In this document: positions 18,792-29,639 of the stretch, piece after piece
Numbering within the stretch: position 1 is the stretch's first letter
How the letters are laid out: each line of letters begins with the position of its first letter
From: Acanthaster planci
Lineage: Eukaryota; Echinodermata; Asteroidea; Valvatida; Acanthasteridae
Assembly: GCF_001949145.1 (NCBI RefSeq)
Contig: NW_019091423.1
Coordinates: 983,629 to 1,019,897 of the forward strand
Direction of reading: 5' to 3'
Length of the DNA: 36,269 nucleotides
The notes under the pieces: generated by a model
What the model was told of the DNA's origin: nothing
Databases searched by the model: none
The model's input: only the letters and a program-made list of their open reading frames with translations
Position numbers and translations under genes: made by a program

Positions 18792-21700
18792 ATTGAAGTT
18801 CAGGATGAAAGTAGACGTTTACAAACTTACGATCCCTAAATTTACACATTACAAAGTGCACAGAATCAGTGCTTTAACGAAAATGTGAAAAGGTCTATCT
18901 CTCAGGTCACGAAAAATTGTATTATGGCCCCTGTTCAACCACGTAAAAAATATCGAGACTGTACAGACTTGAATTAAGTTGGACTGACGTTGCTCGGCTC
19001 GGCATGCCGCAGCAGCTCGCATAACCCTTATAAGGCGCCCTAGTCTTTATTGTACAACGTGTGCCATACGTCACCAGTCACTAAATCTGACTTGACGGAT
19101 AAGCAAAATCGAATCCCCCGTCGGTAATTTGTAGTTATTCATGATATGCATATGATCTTGCGTAATGTTTACGGAATTTCTACCAATCAAAGAAGTCGGC
19201 CTTGTAGACTTGTTCATTATAATGCAGGTGTGAACAACGTAAAAACAAAAATGTAGCTCTAAAAAAGTTACTGTTGAAGAAACTGATTGGTGCCAAGATA
19301 CAATAAAAGGCATGGGCGTCGCCGTGTGTTTATACGTGTTATGCTGTGATTTCTCTCCCCAACTCTAGTCTACTCTACACAACTCTGGATTGTGGGCTAC
19401 TGTGATCTCTATTAATTGGGCATTTGAGCAACAGCGCCCTCTTTAGTTAGTGGCCAGCAACAATTTGCAACGCTGCCAGGAGCGTCCAGCATTAACGACA
19501 GTAACATCAACACCAACGTCAGACTGAAAACAAAAACACCAAGCTTCTCATCTCATCTGATTAGCAGCACACCCCTTACCATTTTTCCTGCACATCGACA
19601 TAATGCTGTTAATCTCTAGTAAGTGGAAAAGAAATTCCGCCGGAATAAATAGACCGTGAAATTTCTTATGCGGGAAGGTTACCGCTTTAGAATTCCTGTC
19701 ACATTCAACTACTGAATTAGAAAGATGACGGCGCATGGGTTTTGTGTTCAGATTAAAGGATTAATAATGGCTTTTTTACCTTGGCAGCGGTCAGACGACT
19801 GCTTCGTGTATTTTTTCCAAGTTGGCTGACAAGATGAGTTGTTTGAAGGGGTCTTACGTGTTGACGGTAGTCAGTATGACCGGTAGAAAAGCATGTGTCT
19901 CATGCGCGTACATAATTATAAACTCGCCTACAACCACAGAGGTTGATTGAAGATTTAAAAAACTGACCTTTTTTAACCACATACATGCAGCATCACTATT
20001 TACAACCAACCAAAAAACCAACAGCGGTACATGCTTCCGTGCTTACAGACACTGAACAAAGGCAATGGTATTCAGACTTCGTGTGCATGACAGGTTTCTC
20101 TAAGATTGGATCGATATTCTACAGTTCGTTTAACAACAATTCGTAGTTTGCCTTCAGAGGCTGTGGTTATAAACTCATACAGAAGTCTTAATAGAACTTA
20201 CAAGTGATTGAGGTTTCATCAACCGCACTGATGTAGAACTTTCACAATACTTGTATGTCTGGAATGTTTGCAACATTGTAATGCCGAAGGTAAGTACACG
20301 GAGTTAAATGTATGTGAAGTGTTACCCTTTCTGTTTCAGTTATTACTTTTATTTCCGGGTAAATTGCATTTTCCTGACCCCAAAAGCATAAAAAGGAAGA
20401 CATTATTGAAATACGTCTCGCCTTCGTGAAACTGGGAATGATGGAAGAGGAATCTAACGGGTAGAAATGCCTATTGCGAATGCCCTCTTATAACTTAAGC
20501 CACGGATGTATTCCGAGTGCTGGCTGTTTACGACGCCACGCCCCTTTCTTTGAAAATTGATTCTCGATCCACATTTGAACGGTGAGCCCATTCCCATAAC
20601 CCCATGCCAACTCGGGCCAAGTGCATCTGGGAATATTTCACATTGCTGATGGTGAAGCCCAAGAATGAAAAAAAAGAGCTTTTCGCTCACGTAACACATT
20701 ATTGATGGGTAAAAGTGAGCGAAGACTCCCACTTTTTTCAAAAACATTACCATTTAGACTACGTTATTCTGCTACGTACTTAGAATTTGTCAAGGTAACT
20801 TATGAACAGTCAGTTCACAAGGAAACCAAATTTTCCAGCCAGAAATATTAAGAAACTAACTATTCAAAACAAAACCAAAAGGGGCTGTGGTAAAGTTTGG
20901 ACAAGGGAAGCAGGCTTAAACATTTGACACAAGTGCACAAGTTAAGTGCCAATAACTAATATTATCCAGTGTTCATGTCGTATGCTTTTTTGGTCGGTTT
21001 CCTTCTTGTTATGATCGATCATCGGGCGTTAAGTACTTCCACTCCATTTTCTGTAGTAAATTCGAGGCGTGTAATTTGCTCGCAGGACGATGTACTTTAT
21101 CACATTTTTCTGACCAGGTACGAACTACAGCATGATGGATCGATCCCCAAACACTGAAAAAACTGAAAAGCCCATAACAACATCCTCCTGTTACAAGGTC
21201 AGTTTGAGTGGTGTACCGGTATGTGTGGATATGTGGGGGCTGGTTGGTTGGGGTTAAATGTGGGGGAAACGGTACACGACGTCCATACTAGGATAGATAC
21301 CATCCTTTCGTGCATGGTGGCGCTGTTCAAAGCGAACAGTATCGGAAAATAGGCGGTGATCTTCATAATAGCCGCACAATTTCTGATGCTCCGTGCGACA
21401 TCAGTGAAGGACACTTTGTAACACCTCAGTACATTAGAAAGACGCAGAAAGAGGGGGGGGTCTTATTCATACCTACAGAATCCTACATTAAACAGATAGG
21501 GTTAATCCAGACTCAGTGTTCCAGAATTAAAGCTGGCTACCAACCAGAGGTCATTCACAGAAACTAGCCACATCCAGATCAAGGCTTGATGCCAGGAAAC
21601 ATTTCTACAGCCAAAGGTCTTGGATAGCTGGAATAAATTGTCTGTTTGGTTTTTAATGGGCACATGAGGCCCCCTTAACCCTGCCACTTAGAGGTGCAGC

Positions 21701-23922
21701 TTAGGTTTCAAAGTACATGTATGCTCAGCTTTCCAGATTCCAGCGTCAATTTTGGATTTCCTATCGTTATTTCCTAGTCTTCATTCCCACAGATCTACTC
21801 GCCTGACACCGCCATTGCACAAAATTGAAGAGGTTTATGCTTGAAAAAGTACCATTCTAGTGAAAGGGGTTAATACACTATACCAGGCAGTGTCACCCGT
21901 TTGCGATACTTTCATCTAACCACTGTCGGAAGACTTCGACTTGCCTATAGCTCATACTTCACCGTCATCCAACGTAGTAGTCCACTACTAGAATGAACTA
22001 TGATGGTGAACTATACAGTTTGTTTTTGCTATGCACTGTAGTGCCTTGCAGCTTTTCACACAACTAAAATAAACCAGTAAATCGGAAAATGTTCTCATAC
22101 ATCAACAGTACGTGCAGGGGGACACGTAGACACTTATGCAGGAGTTTCCATAGTCCACACAACATGATTGGGGAAACAGCAACCCAATGACCCAGTGGAG
22201 TTGGTCTACCAAAGACGGGTGCCGGTAATGTGATCCGTAAGGAAAATATATTCCAGGTTTATTTATAATTATGCTATTCTTAATTGCTGGCAGTGCGTCG
22301 TGGATTTTATTTATTTATTTTCAGATTCATGATTACGCAACGCAAAGTCGCAAACGATTGGTTTTTCTGCTTAAATATGCTACCCCAGGCGACCCGTTGT
22401 CAAAAAATTCGGTTGCTAATGTAGGCCTGGTACCGGTAGTCTGTAGCCATTGCCCAAACACTGTAATTTGCACCGAGTTGTGTTTGTGCTAATTGAACTG
22501 AAAATACAGGCTATCCTCCCTGGTCATTTGTTACGGAATCAAACAGATCCAGATCCATGAATCCTTTCCTTGAGGGAAAACTACAATTAGGCAAGTTGCT
22601 ATGCAGGCACAATGCGGAGATGTTTATTTCTATAGCATTTCTTAAGAAGTTAGGCAAATACTTCGATTCCTTTGCATACATCCAACAAGGTACACACAAA
22701 AGATATAGACAGGACTCATGCTGTTAACTTGGATTATTTTTGACTGGACATGGGAAGGGTGGCTCGTCCAGTCGATAGATAACAAAAGAAGGCGGTTTAA
22801 AGGCTGAACTGTGGTCTGAATTTTTAATGGCTAAGCCGCCACTGAAGCTTGAAGAAGCCATAGCAATCGTACCTTGCCGGGTAGCCTAACCCGCTTTATA
22901 AGGGTACAGACTATTTGATGAGGGTCCTTGGATATGTGGGACTTCTTGGGCAAGTGGCGCATTAGAGCGATTAAGATAGAGCAGCGGGAATAACATGCAG
23001 GCCTGGCTCACTTCGTTGGGATACGTTTCTCAGCGATTGGTGGCATTAATGTCTATACATACATCTTCCTCTCACTATAAATAGATAGGATATGCCAGAA
23101 ATGTTGCCCTTTTAGGGACACAGAGGCTACGTCAACACTTCTCGAGGTTTATTCCCAGGGATTTCGCAAGTCACTAACATGACTAAGAGAGAAGACTTAA
23201 GATACATGCATAATTTAACAAGCTTATTGAAATACGTTTTTTCACTAACTTTGTTCAAGGTCTGCTACTTCTTCCAATATATCAAATACTCTGTTATGCT
23301 GATCACCTTCCAGGTTCTTTCAAACACTCCCACTGTTTGTGAACATTCAGTGAATCCGTTTGCATGCTATTGTCAAAGATCACTTCCCACCTACGCCGAA
23401 CATTTTTGGTTGACATATTGTCACAGCAACATCATTTATTACAACAGTTGACATAGAAAATTATGCTGTGTTGACCTGGGTCAGTCACTGCAGATATGTT
23501 GCCCGCTCCTCTTTCATCTTTGCTGTTTACACGAGGAAAAGTTCATTTTATCCTTCAAAGAGGTTACCCGTGTGCCTTTAAGATATTGTTATGTGACTTG
23601 ATTTGTGTATACTGATTGTTTCGTGTTTTTGCACGCCATTGAAAACCATTTTCATTGAATAACAGTTGCACAATGTTGTTTAGAAGTTCAATGACCCTGT
23701 CGTCTCGTTTTAATAGACTTGTAGATTGGTGACAGATATCTCAGATTTATCTCGTTTATTTTTGTTTCATTACTATCTCTTTCCTTTGACAAGTTCATGA
23801 CAAAGGGGGTCTCAGCCGATCACAATCGTCTGAACGCCAGGAGATTCTACAATCGCGTGTTACGTATATCGTCTAATGTAGGTAGGTGTTCACTTTGATC
23901 TGTTATGGAATTACGTTGGTTT

Positions 23923-24084
23923 GAAATTACTTTTGAATTTTTGCCCTGCCCGACGTGTATTCCAACACTGCACACTCAGTGTATGCCCCCGAAGGCCCCT
24001 TTTTTCACGGGCTTTCGGAGGCATACACTTAGTGTGCAGTGTTGGAATACACGTCGGGCAGGGAAAAAACCCAAAATTAATTTC
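23923..24084. repeat. Long foldback, 76-bp arms and 10-nt loop
   Basis: Arms 23923-23998 and 24009-24084 pair with about 7 mismatches in 76. The inner 26 bp starting CGACGTGTATTCCAACACTG match exactly. The loop is CTTTTTTCAC (23999-24008). Because of this symmetry both strands translate to nearly the same peptides, which is why overlapping open frames appear on both. Direct repeats TACGTTGGTTTG occur at 23912-23923 and 24114-24125, possibly a target duplication, though the right one lies 29 bp outside the arm. A young foldback MITE or hairpin-RNA locus is likely. Confidence 0.85.
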
Positions 24085-24814
24085 ATCTCCCCTGCGCAAA
24101 TCCATCTTTGAAATACGTTGGTTTGCTTAAATTAAAATCACATTCAAATGGTACTTCTGAAACAGCAAATAAATCTAACCAAAGTGGGTATGCGTGACCT
24201 GTTAGTTTATACTCACATTTCGCAAAAATGTTTACATTCACCCATTTATACACCATAGAACAAACCGTTAGTTAATTACCGCGAGGTAATATCAGAAAAA
24301 AACCCGAGGACAAAGTCTGTTGGCATTGCAGTGTACGCCTTGCCGAAAATGCTTCTGTTCTTTTGAGACTACAATCATTTGTAATATGCTGTCTAGAAAA
24401 GCCGACCTGTTCTCAGCGAAGGGTCGCTTTTTGAATTGTACCCAAAGCCAAACCGTGACTTAACGGAAGGAAGAGTCGAGTGTTTGAGGAGTAAATTTAC
24501 TCAGTGTTCGGTACCATAGCACGACCTCTAGACAATTGAAGCTGGAATTTGCGTAGGGATTACCTAGGACAACATTTACGTAGTGCACTAGCAAAATCCC
24601 ACTGCTCAAGCGGGTGTGGTGGGTAGAAGATCCGCAACGATCCTTTCCAGAGATGAATTACACACCCTTGTTGAAGAACGCTGTTGCAAACAGATGTGTT
24701 TCGGTTTTGAGGTAACACCACCGATTTTGATGAAGAATCTTAGTCTGTTCATGAATTATCTGATTAGTGTTGGATTCCATTCTCCGTTACCAACAAAGAT
24801 CATTCGTTGCAGCC

Positions 24815-24832
24815 GATGGGATATATCCCATC
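24815..24832. repeat. 18-bp perfect palindrome GATGGGATATATCCCATC
   Basis: Exactly self-complementary over 18 bp, the longest uninterrupted palindrome noticed in the window. It is too short for a known element; it could be a dimeric protein-binding site or the centre of a decayed foldback. Confidence 0.85.
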
Positions 24833-26340
24833 ATGAGTACCTTAATTCAACATGCATAAAGCGTGGGATTGGATTTGAAACGCAAAGCAGGTAATGATTC
24901 CTTGCGGACTTGATGAATTCTCACATAAGTTGATTGTTAATCTTTCTGCACTAGCACCAGGTTGTCAATTGACCTATGACTCATGGTCAGATTGTCAGTT
25001 CTTTACATTTTCCTCCGTCCATCGTTTTACGGACCCTTGAATATGGTCCATGTCTGTTGAGCCTGTTAACCTCTATTCCCACAGAAGTTCACCGCAACTT
25101 GATTTCAACTGTTGCTTTTGTTGTGACGTGGGATATGGTACTTCTAGTACACATATTGGCTTGAATGAGGTGATCAAGGTTTCTCGTATCAAGTAGGAGC
25201 AAATTTTGTATCCATGCGTGTATCTTTTTACACTACCCAAGATTTCCTGTGGTTGCGGTAGTGCCTTATCTTCTAGTTGTCAACGTGGAAAACCATCAGG
25301 TGAGTTTGTAAAAGTGTCGAATATTTTATAAGGCATTTCACATTTGTCAATAAAATCTGTAATTTGAGATCGCACTTTCTCCGAGTCCAAACTTTGTCAC
25401 TGTTGGGCTCGTTGAGGATGAAGTTCAACCCTCCCGCTGACACTGTAAATTGACGGATGTCTCACAGGTAACGGTGCTAATTTAGCTTGTACTTTTGATC
25501 CTTCTCGATTTGTGCCAAATAGATGTTTATAGAACAAGATTCTCCTGTGCTGACTGAGGATTCCCAGTCCATCCTGCCCTGACAGGGATAAAACATCAAA
25601 AACGATTAAACATTGGTTATATCTTATCGGTCAGGAAAACTTCAAAAGGTGGCTTGTTGCTAATGAATTCAACAGTGATTTATTTTCAATACGTGTCCAA
25701 GAATGGGTAACTTTGATAAGTTATACAATCATCCAGCAACGCAATCCAATAAAAAGACATCCAAAAATTGACCACTATAACTAACAGATTATATGTGCAG
25801 TAGACTTTCAGTGAATGGAAATCAGCTGGACCTAGCCATGATATTTGTTATATCAGAAGTTCGTGGAGTGCCTGTCGCAGGCACATCGGAACCAAGGCTT
25901 TAGTTGCCACATTAAACATAATGTGCATTAACAGTGTTTGCATTTATGAGGAATGTCTGTATATCCTTGGCAAATTACTTTGCCTGTTCGATCATCAAAC
26001 AAATGTTGCTCTCTAAAAATACATTCCCAGCGGATTTTAGAGGCATTTTTAAGAGAAGTCACTCTCTTTGTAAATGTAGGTGTCATAGCACACCTAACCC
26101 TATAAGGTTATCACAAACCGCAGGGAAACGATAATTGTGGCTGAACGTCTTCCGCAAGGACACAAGAACCATCTTGACTCGGCTAGTTAAAAACGGGCAG
26201 ATCCTCACTGCATTCATAGGAAAGTGTCTTTTGTGTGGAAAATTAGAACCAGTTGGGGGAACCCTTCCTTGTCCTTACAACGTTTTCCGTCCTCATAAAC
26301 TGGTTGATATGACGTGTGCTTTCGAGTAAGAATGCCACAG

Positions 26341-26368
26341 AGACGAAGCCACTGAGACGAAGCCACAC
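26341..26368 (+). repeat. Two-copy tandem repeat, 14-bp unit
   Basis: AGACGAAGCCACTG followed by AGACGAAGCCACAC: two adjacent units differing at the last two bases. Confidence 0.75.
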
Positions 26369-27126
26369 ACCTGATGCTGAGTTCCACGAGGGTTATGCCT
26401 CATGGCTGACGTGGGGCCTGTACTTGACTAGGACACGCGATAGACTCGTAAACACTATTTTGATTGTAAATACAATAATTACCCTGCCCAACAATAGCTC
26501 TTGTAACCTTGTTCGCTGTCGATATCAATTAATTTGCTGTTTGCCAACTACACAGAAATTCTATTACACGGGTGAGAGGGCGATGTTAAAACGTGAAGCC
26601 GATTCCGAAGAATACCCCCATTCAATGCGGATTACCTGTGCACCCGGAGACCCCACGAAGTGACAATCGGAACATCGTGGGGTGGCGTTGGTAATACATG
26701 CACAGTCGGGGGAACTTCTGAAGTGGGTTATTTGTGGTGTAGAGGCGCGACCAAAGTGAATATCATATAAATCAGGCCAATGATGGAATTATTTCAGATA
26801 GCCCTACATGCACAGTAATTGAGTTTTAAACTGATGTAAAATGTAACATCATGGCAGTTTCCTTGATCAGTTAGTCCAAGATAATCAAAGGTTAGTGGAC
26901 ATGTCAAGCTCGTTTAAACGTTGTTGATTTCCATGAATTCACACGCACTGAGTAAAAAATAGAAGGCTTGAGGTGCTTAAGTTGATTACTTTTTGAAGTT
27001 TACATAAAAACAAAATACTGCTTTTCCTAAGCACAGCCGGATGCGCTTTCGCTTGCTAATTAAAAAAATAATAAAAAACAGACGAGACGCGGTATAACAG
27101 TGCTGTATAATCCACCACACAAATCA

Positions 27127-27180
27127 TTAACCCTAACCCCCTAGGGATAATGTAAAAATCAGATTGAAATTGCAGGATTG
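27127..27180 (-). repeat. Inverted second copy of the CCCTAGGGGGTTAGGGTTAA repeat
   Basis: The reverse complement of 27127-27146 is identical to 14080-14099. Similarity continues through ATTTTTACAT and TGCAATTT-like sequence to about 27178, then stops. The far end seen in copy 1 (AACCCTAAC) is absent, so this copy is truncated or the element ends here. Confidence 0.65.
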
Positions 27181-28440
27181 ACGATTGTTGTGGCTGATTT
27201 TCTTTCCCTCGTATTTTCTCCAAAGACCTTTGAAAAGAAAACAGTTTTTGCCTCAGGTGTTAGCCAGAGTAGGCTTACGTGCTCATCAAAAATATTCCTC
27301 TCGATAGATGTCGTCTCGATCTGAACATGTTGTGCCACAACTTGGCATTAGATGTTGTAAAAACTGATGAGAATACACAGGGAGAACTGTCAAACTAAAA
27401 TGGATTTCAGCATTTGACGTTTTATACGGGTGCAGACAGGAGATGGAAGCCTCTCTAGCGTGTCCATCCCAGATTAAACGATTTATCTCACTTCGCGCAT
27501 TTTCTTTCTAAACCGCGATCTAAGTCGTAAGACAACAGTAGGCGTTTTTTTCCTGGTTAAGCCAATTAATTTCTACTCCTGCAATCCACACAAAGCTTTT
27601 CTTGGAAACTGGTGGGTTGTTTGAGGTAAGATAGTGCTTCACATTTTGACACATTATAAGTAATCGATGGTGATAATGACAGGAGTTGGTACTGACTTCT
27701 ACGGTGCAAAAGAATGGGCTTTGTTAGGAACATTTTGGGGAGGTTGGGCATGGTGAATAGACACTCATTACTGGTTATGTAACACTATACGCGTAGTTAT
27801 CCGTGGTTAGGGTAGGCTGCTATTACAGCAAGTTCGATCGTACCCGCCACACCATTTCACTCACTGGTTGACAGGACAAGTTGACAAGGATATACTGGCT
27901 GGATTTCTCGGGAGTTTTTGAAGGTAAAACCAAACAATAATCGTGTTATTATTTGGCTGTTCCAAGGGTCTGAAACGGAAAAGTAAACGCAAATAGGGCC
28001 TGTATTGGGTTTACACTTCTAACTCGTCTGATGTTCATTATACTTCATTGGTCGCAAACACTCATAACACCACAAATTGAAGATACATGTACCAAAAATG
28101 AATGGTACTGTAAACCTGTAATCGTGATAGGCATCCTGTATGTTAGTGCATAATGCAGAAATCCGTAATTTTTGTGTCAAATTTTTTTCCTAATTTACAG
28201 TGTTTACGCTGTTTTTGACGATCGGATTGATAAACCGGATTTTGTATTGATGCAGTTTTACAAACACGATACTGGACACTGTTTAAAAGTACTCAAGTCC
28301 TTAAGACAGCTTTCTATGGTTGGATTGTATGGAATCCATGACCTTGCGTACAAGGCCTAACCAGCCACCCAACCTGCCTTATACACACCAGCACTAGTAT
28401 TAAATTAAGGTCGAGTTAAACACTGCCGATATTAAATATG
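27181..28440. other. Intergenic sequence, no gene seen
   Basis: No supported gene or repeat. Short open frames at 27566-27751 and 28172-28360 have no recognisable features. Confidence 0.5.
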
Positions 28441-28661
28441 AATTTGACGTGATCTGCGAAAACCCTTCACATGGTGAGCTTTGTCATATCCTGTTTTCAA
28501 ACCTGTTTAATTTGTGATTCTCGAAAACCTAGATTCATGTTCTAGACAACCTAAATGTAATATATCTGAAAACAAGAGTCTGTCCATATTAATTTGAAGT
28601 TTATTCAATCAAATGACAAAGCTTACCATGGGAAGGGTTTTCGGAAATCACATCACAAATT
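28441..28661. repeat. Foldback element, about 48-bp arms
   Basis: The left arm 28441-28487 contains CGAAAACCCTTCACATGGTG followed by AGCTTTGTCAT. The right arm 28613-28661 is its reverse complement, with only 2 mismatches in the inner 31 bp and more divergence outside. The centre of about 125 bp has shorter partial complementarity (CTGTTTTCA versus TGAAAACA). No target duplication identified. It lies about 900 bp upstream of the first coding exon of the third gene. Confidence 0.72.
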
Positions 28662-29525
28662 TCTCCAACATCTCAGTTGTTGGTTGAGACACCTGCGTTA
28701 GATGAATAACTTTTAGAGAGTTTCATCACTACTCTGAGATTTAACAAGCTTCTGTCAATCTGAAGATTGTGACTTTGTCGAAGATGACCTTCTGGCATAA
28801 GGGAATCTGTGCCAAAGGGTTATGCAAGTGCTTTTGAATCATATTCTTTACGAATGGCATCACATGGTAAATTGGTATTCTTGATTCAAGGATAGCATAG
28901 CCATTTCAAAGTTGGTGGTTGTAAAGTCTGTGGCATTTAAAGGTAATTTTCTCATAATCCCTATCCTCCAAACTGTAACCAGAGCCTGACACAACAGCAT
29001 GGGTTATTGTTTGAATAAATGACATCTTGGGTGAAATGGACAGCCTTGTATTGTGACAGCGTAACCATGATTAGAGAAGATAGGCACCACTAGGCACGTA
29101 GATTTACGGTGAACACGTATACATGTAGATGTCAACTGTGTGTCCACATCTGATTTCAGGTGTTATGGTTTGCTTACTTGGCAGTTTCTAGTGTTTCTGT
29201 AGATCGTAAAACCAAGGATTGTCTAATTTATTCATTCTATTTTAGACAAACCGTTGGTGAAACTGCTGGAACAAATTCTACTTTCAGTTTTCCAAATTTT
29301 TTCAGGGGCTCCGTGGTATTCGCTTCTTCCGGGTTAGAATAGTCGAATTGTGATTCTCATAAAACGGTAAGGACACACAGTTTACGATCAGAATAAGCTT
29401 GTGCAGTCAGTATATTTAATCACCCATCAAAAAGTTTCATTTCTGATTTCTTATAGACATCTACTGGTGATACTTTGTGTAAGATTTTGACTTGTGTCTG
29501 ACCTAACCGGAACAAATAGCAAGAA
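28662..29525 (+). other. Probable 5' flank / 5'UTR region of the third gene
   Basis: No other gene seen. A possible untranslated-exon acceptor (gatttcttatag) ends near 29456. A TAG in frame with the downstream ATG lies at 29517-29519, so coding does not extend further 5' in this exon. No TATA box or other promoter element is assigned. Confidence 0.4.
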
Positions 29526-29639
29526 ATGGCGTGGTCAGGTGAAGGCAGCGAGTATGACGAAGGTGAAGATGAAGAGACGGCTACTGACATCGATGATCTC
29601 CCGGATGAAGAACTCATCGTGGTCCTTCGAGATGAACAG
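29526..29639 (+). CDS. Third gene, exon 1 (acidic N-terminus)
   Basis: 114 nt, 38 codons, phase 0 end with donor CAG|gtgaag. In-frame TAG at 29517-29519 just upstream. It encodes MAWSGEGSEYDEGEDEETAT, then DIDDLPDEELIVVLRDEQ. The join to exon 2 makes a continuous helix-forming segment, which supports the splice. Confidence 0.8.

Larger units (their letters stand above)
17228..23911. other. Long intergenic stretch, no gene seen
   Basis: About 6.7 kb. Open frames do not exceed about 100 codons, and none shows a domain, signal peptide or consistent splice context. The longest, 99 codons on the minus strand at 20454-20753, is not recognisable. Repeats at 18335-18384 and 18604-18791 are listed separately, as is a 16-bp palindrome at 17442-17457. 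No tRNA or rRNA gene was recognised. Confidence 0.5.
24126..27126. other. Intergenic sequence, no gene seen
   Basis: About 3 kb without a supported gene. Open frames at 24616-24894 (92 codons) and 26316-26663 (115 codons) have no recognised features. It contains an 18-bp perfect palindrome at 24815-24832, a small perfect hairpin GTGCCTGTCGCAGGCAC at about 25868-25884 and a two-copy 14-bp tandem repeat (AGACGAAGCCACTG, 26341-26368). Confidence 0.5.

Noticed and set aside
22742-22774. Stem GACTGGAC ... GTCCAGTC
   Set aside because: Eight-bp arms with a 17-nt loop and no further support.
23905-24130. Three overlapping open frames on both strands with almost the same peptide
   Set aside because: They are the translation of one palindrome read from both sides, not genes.
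26649-26681. Stem CCCCACGA ... TCGTGGGG
   Set aside because: Only 8-bp arms, expected by chance several times in 36 kb.
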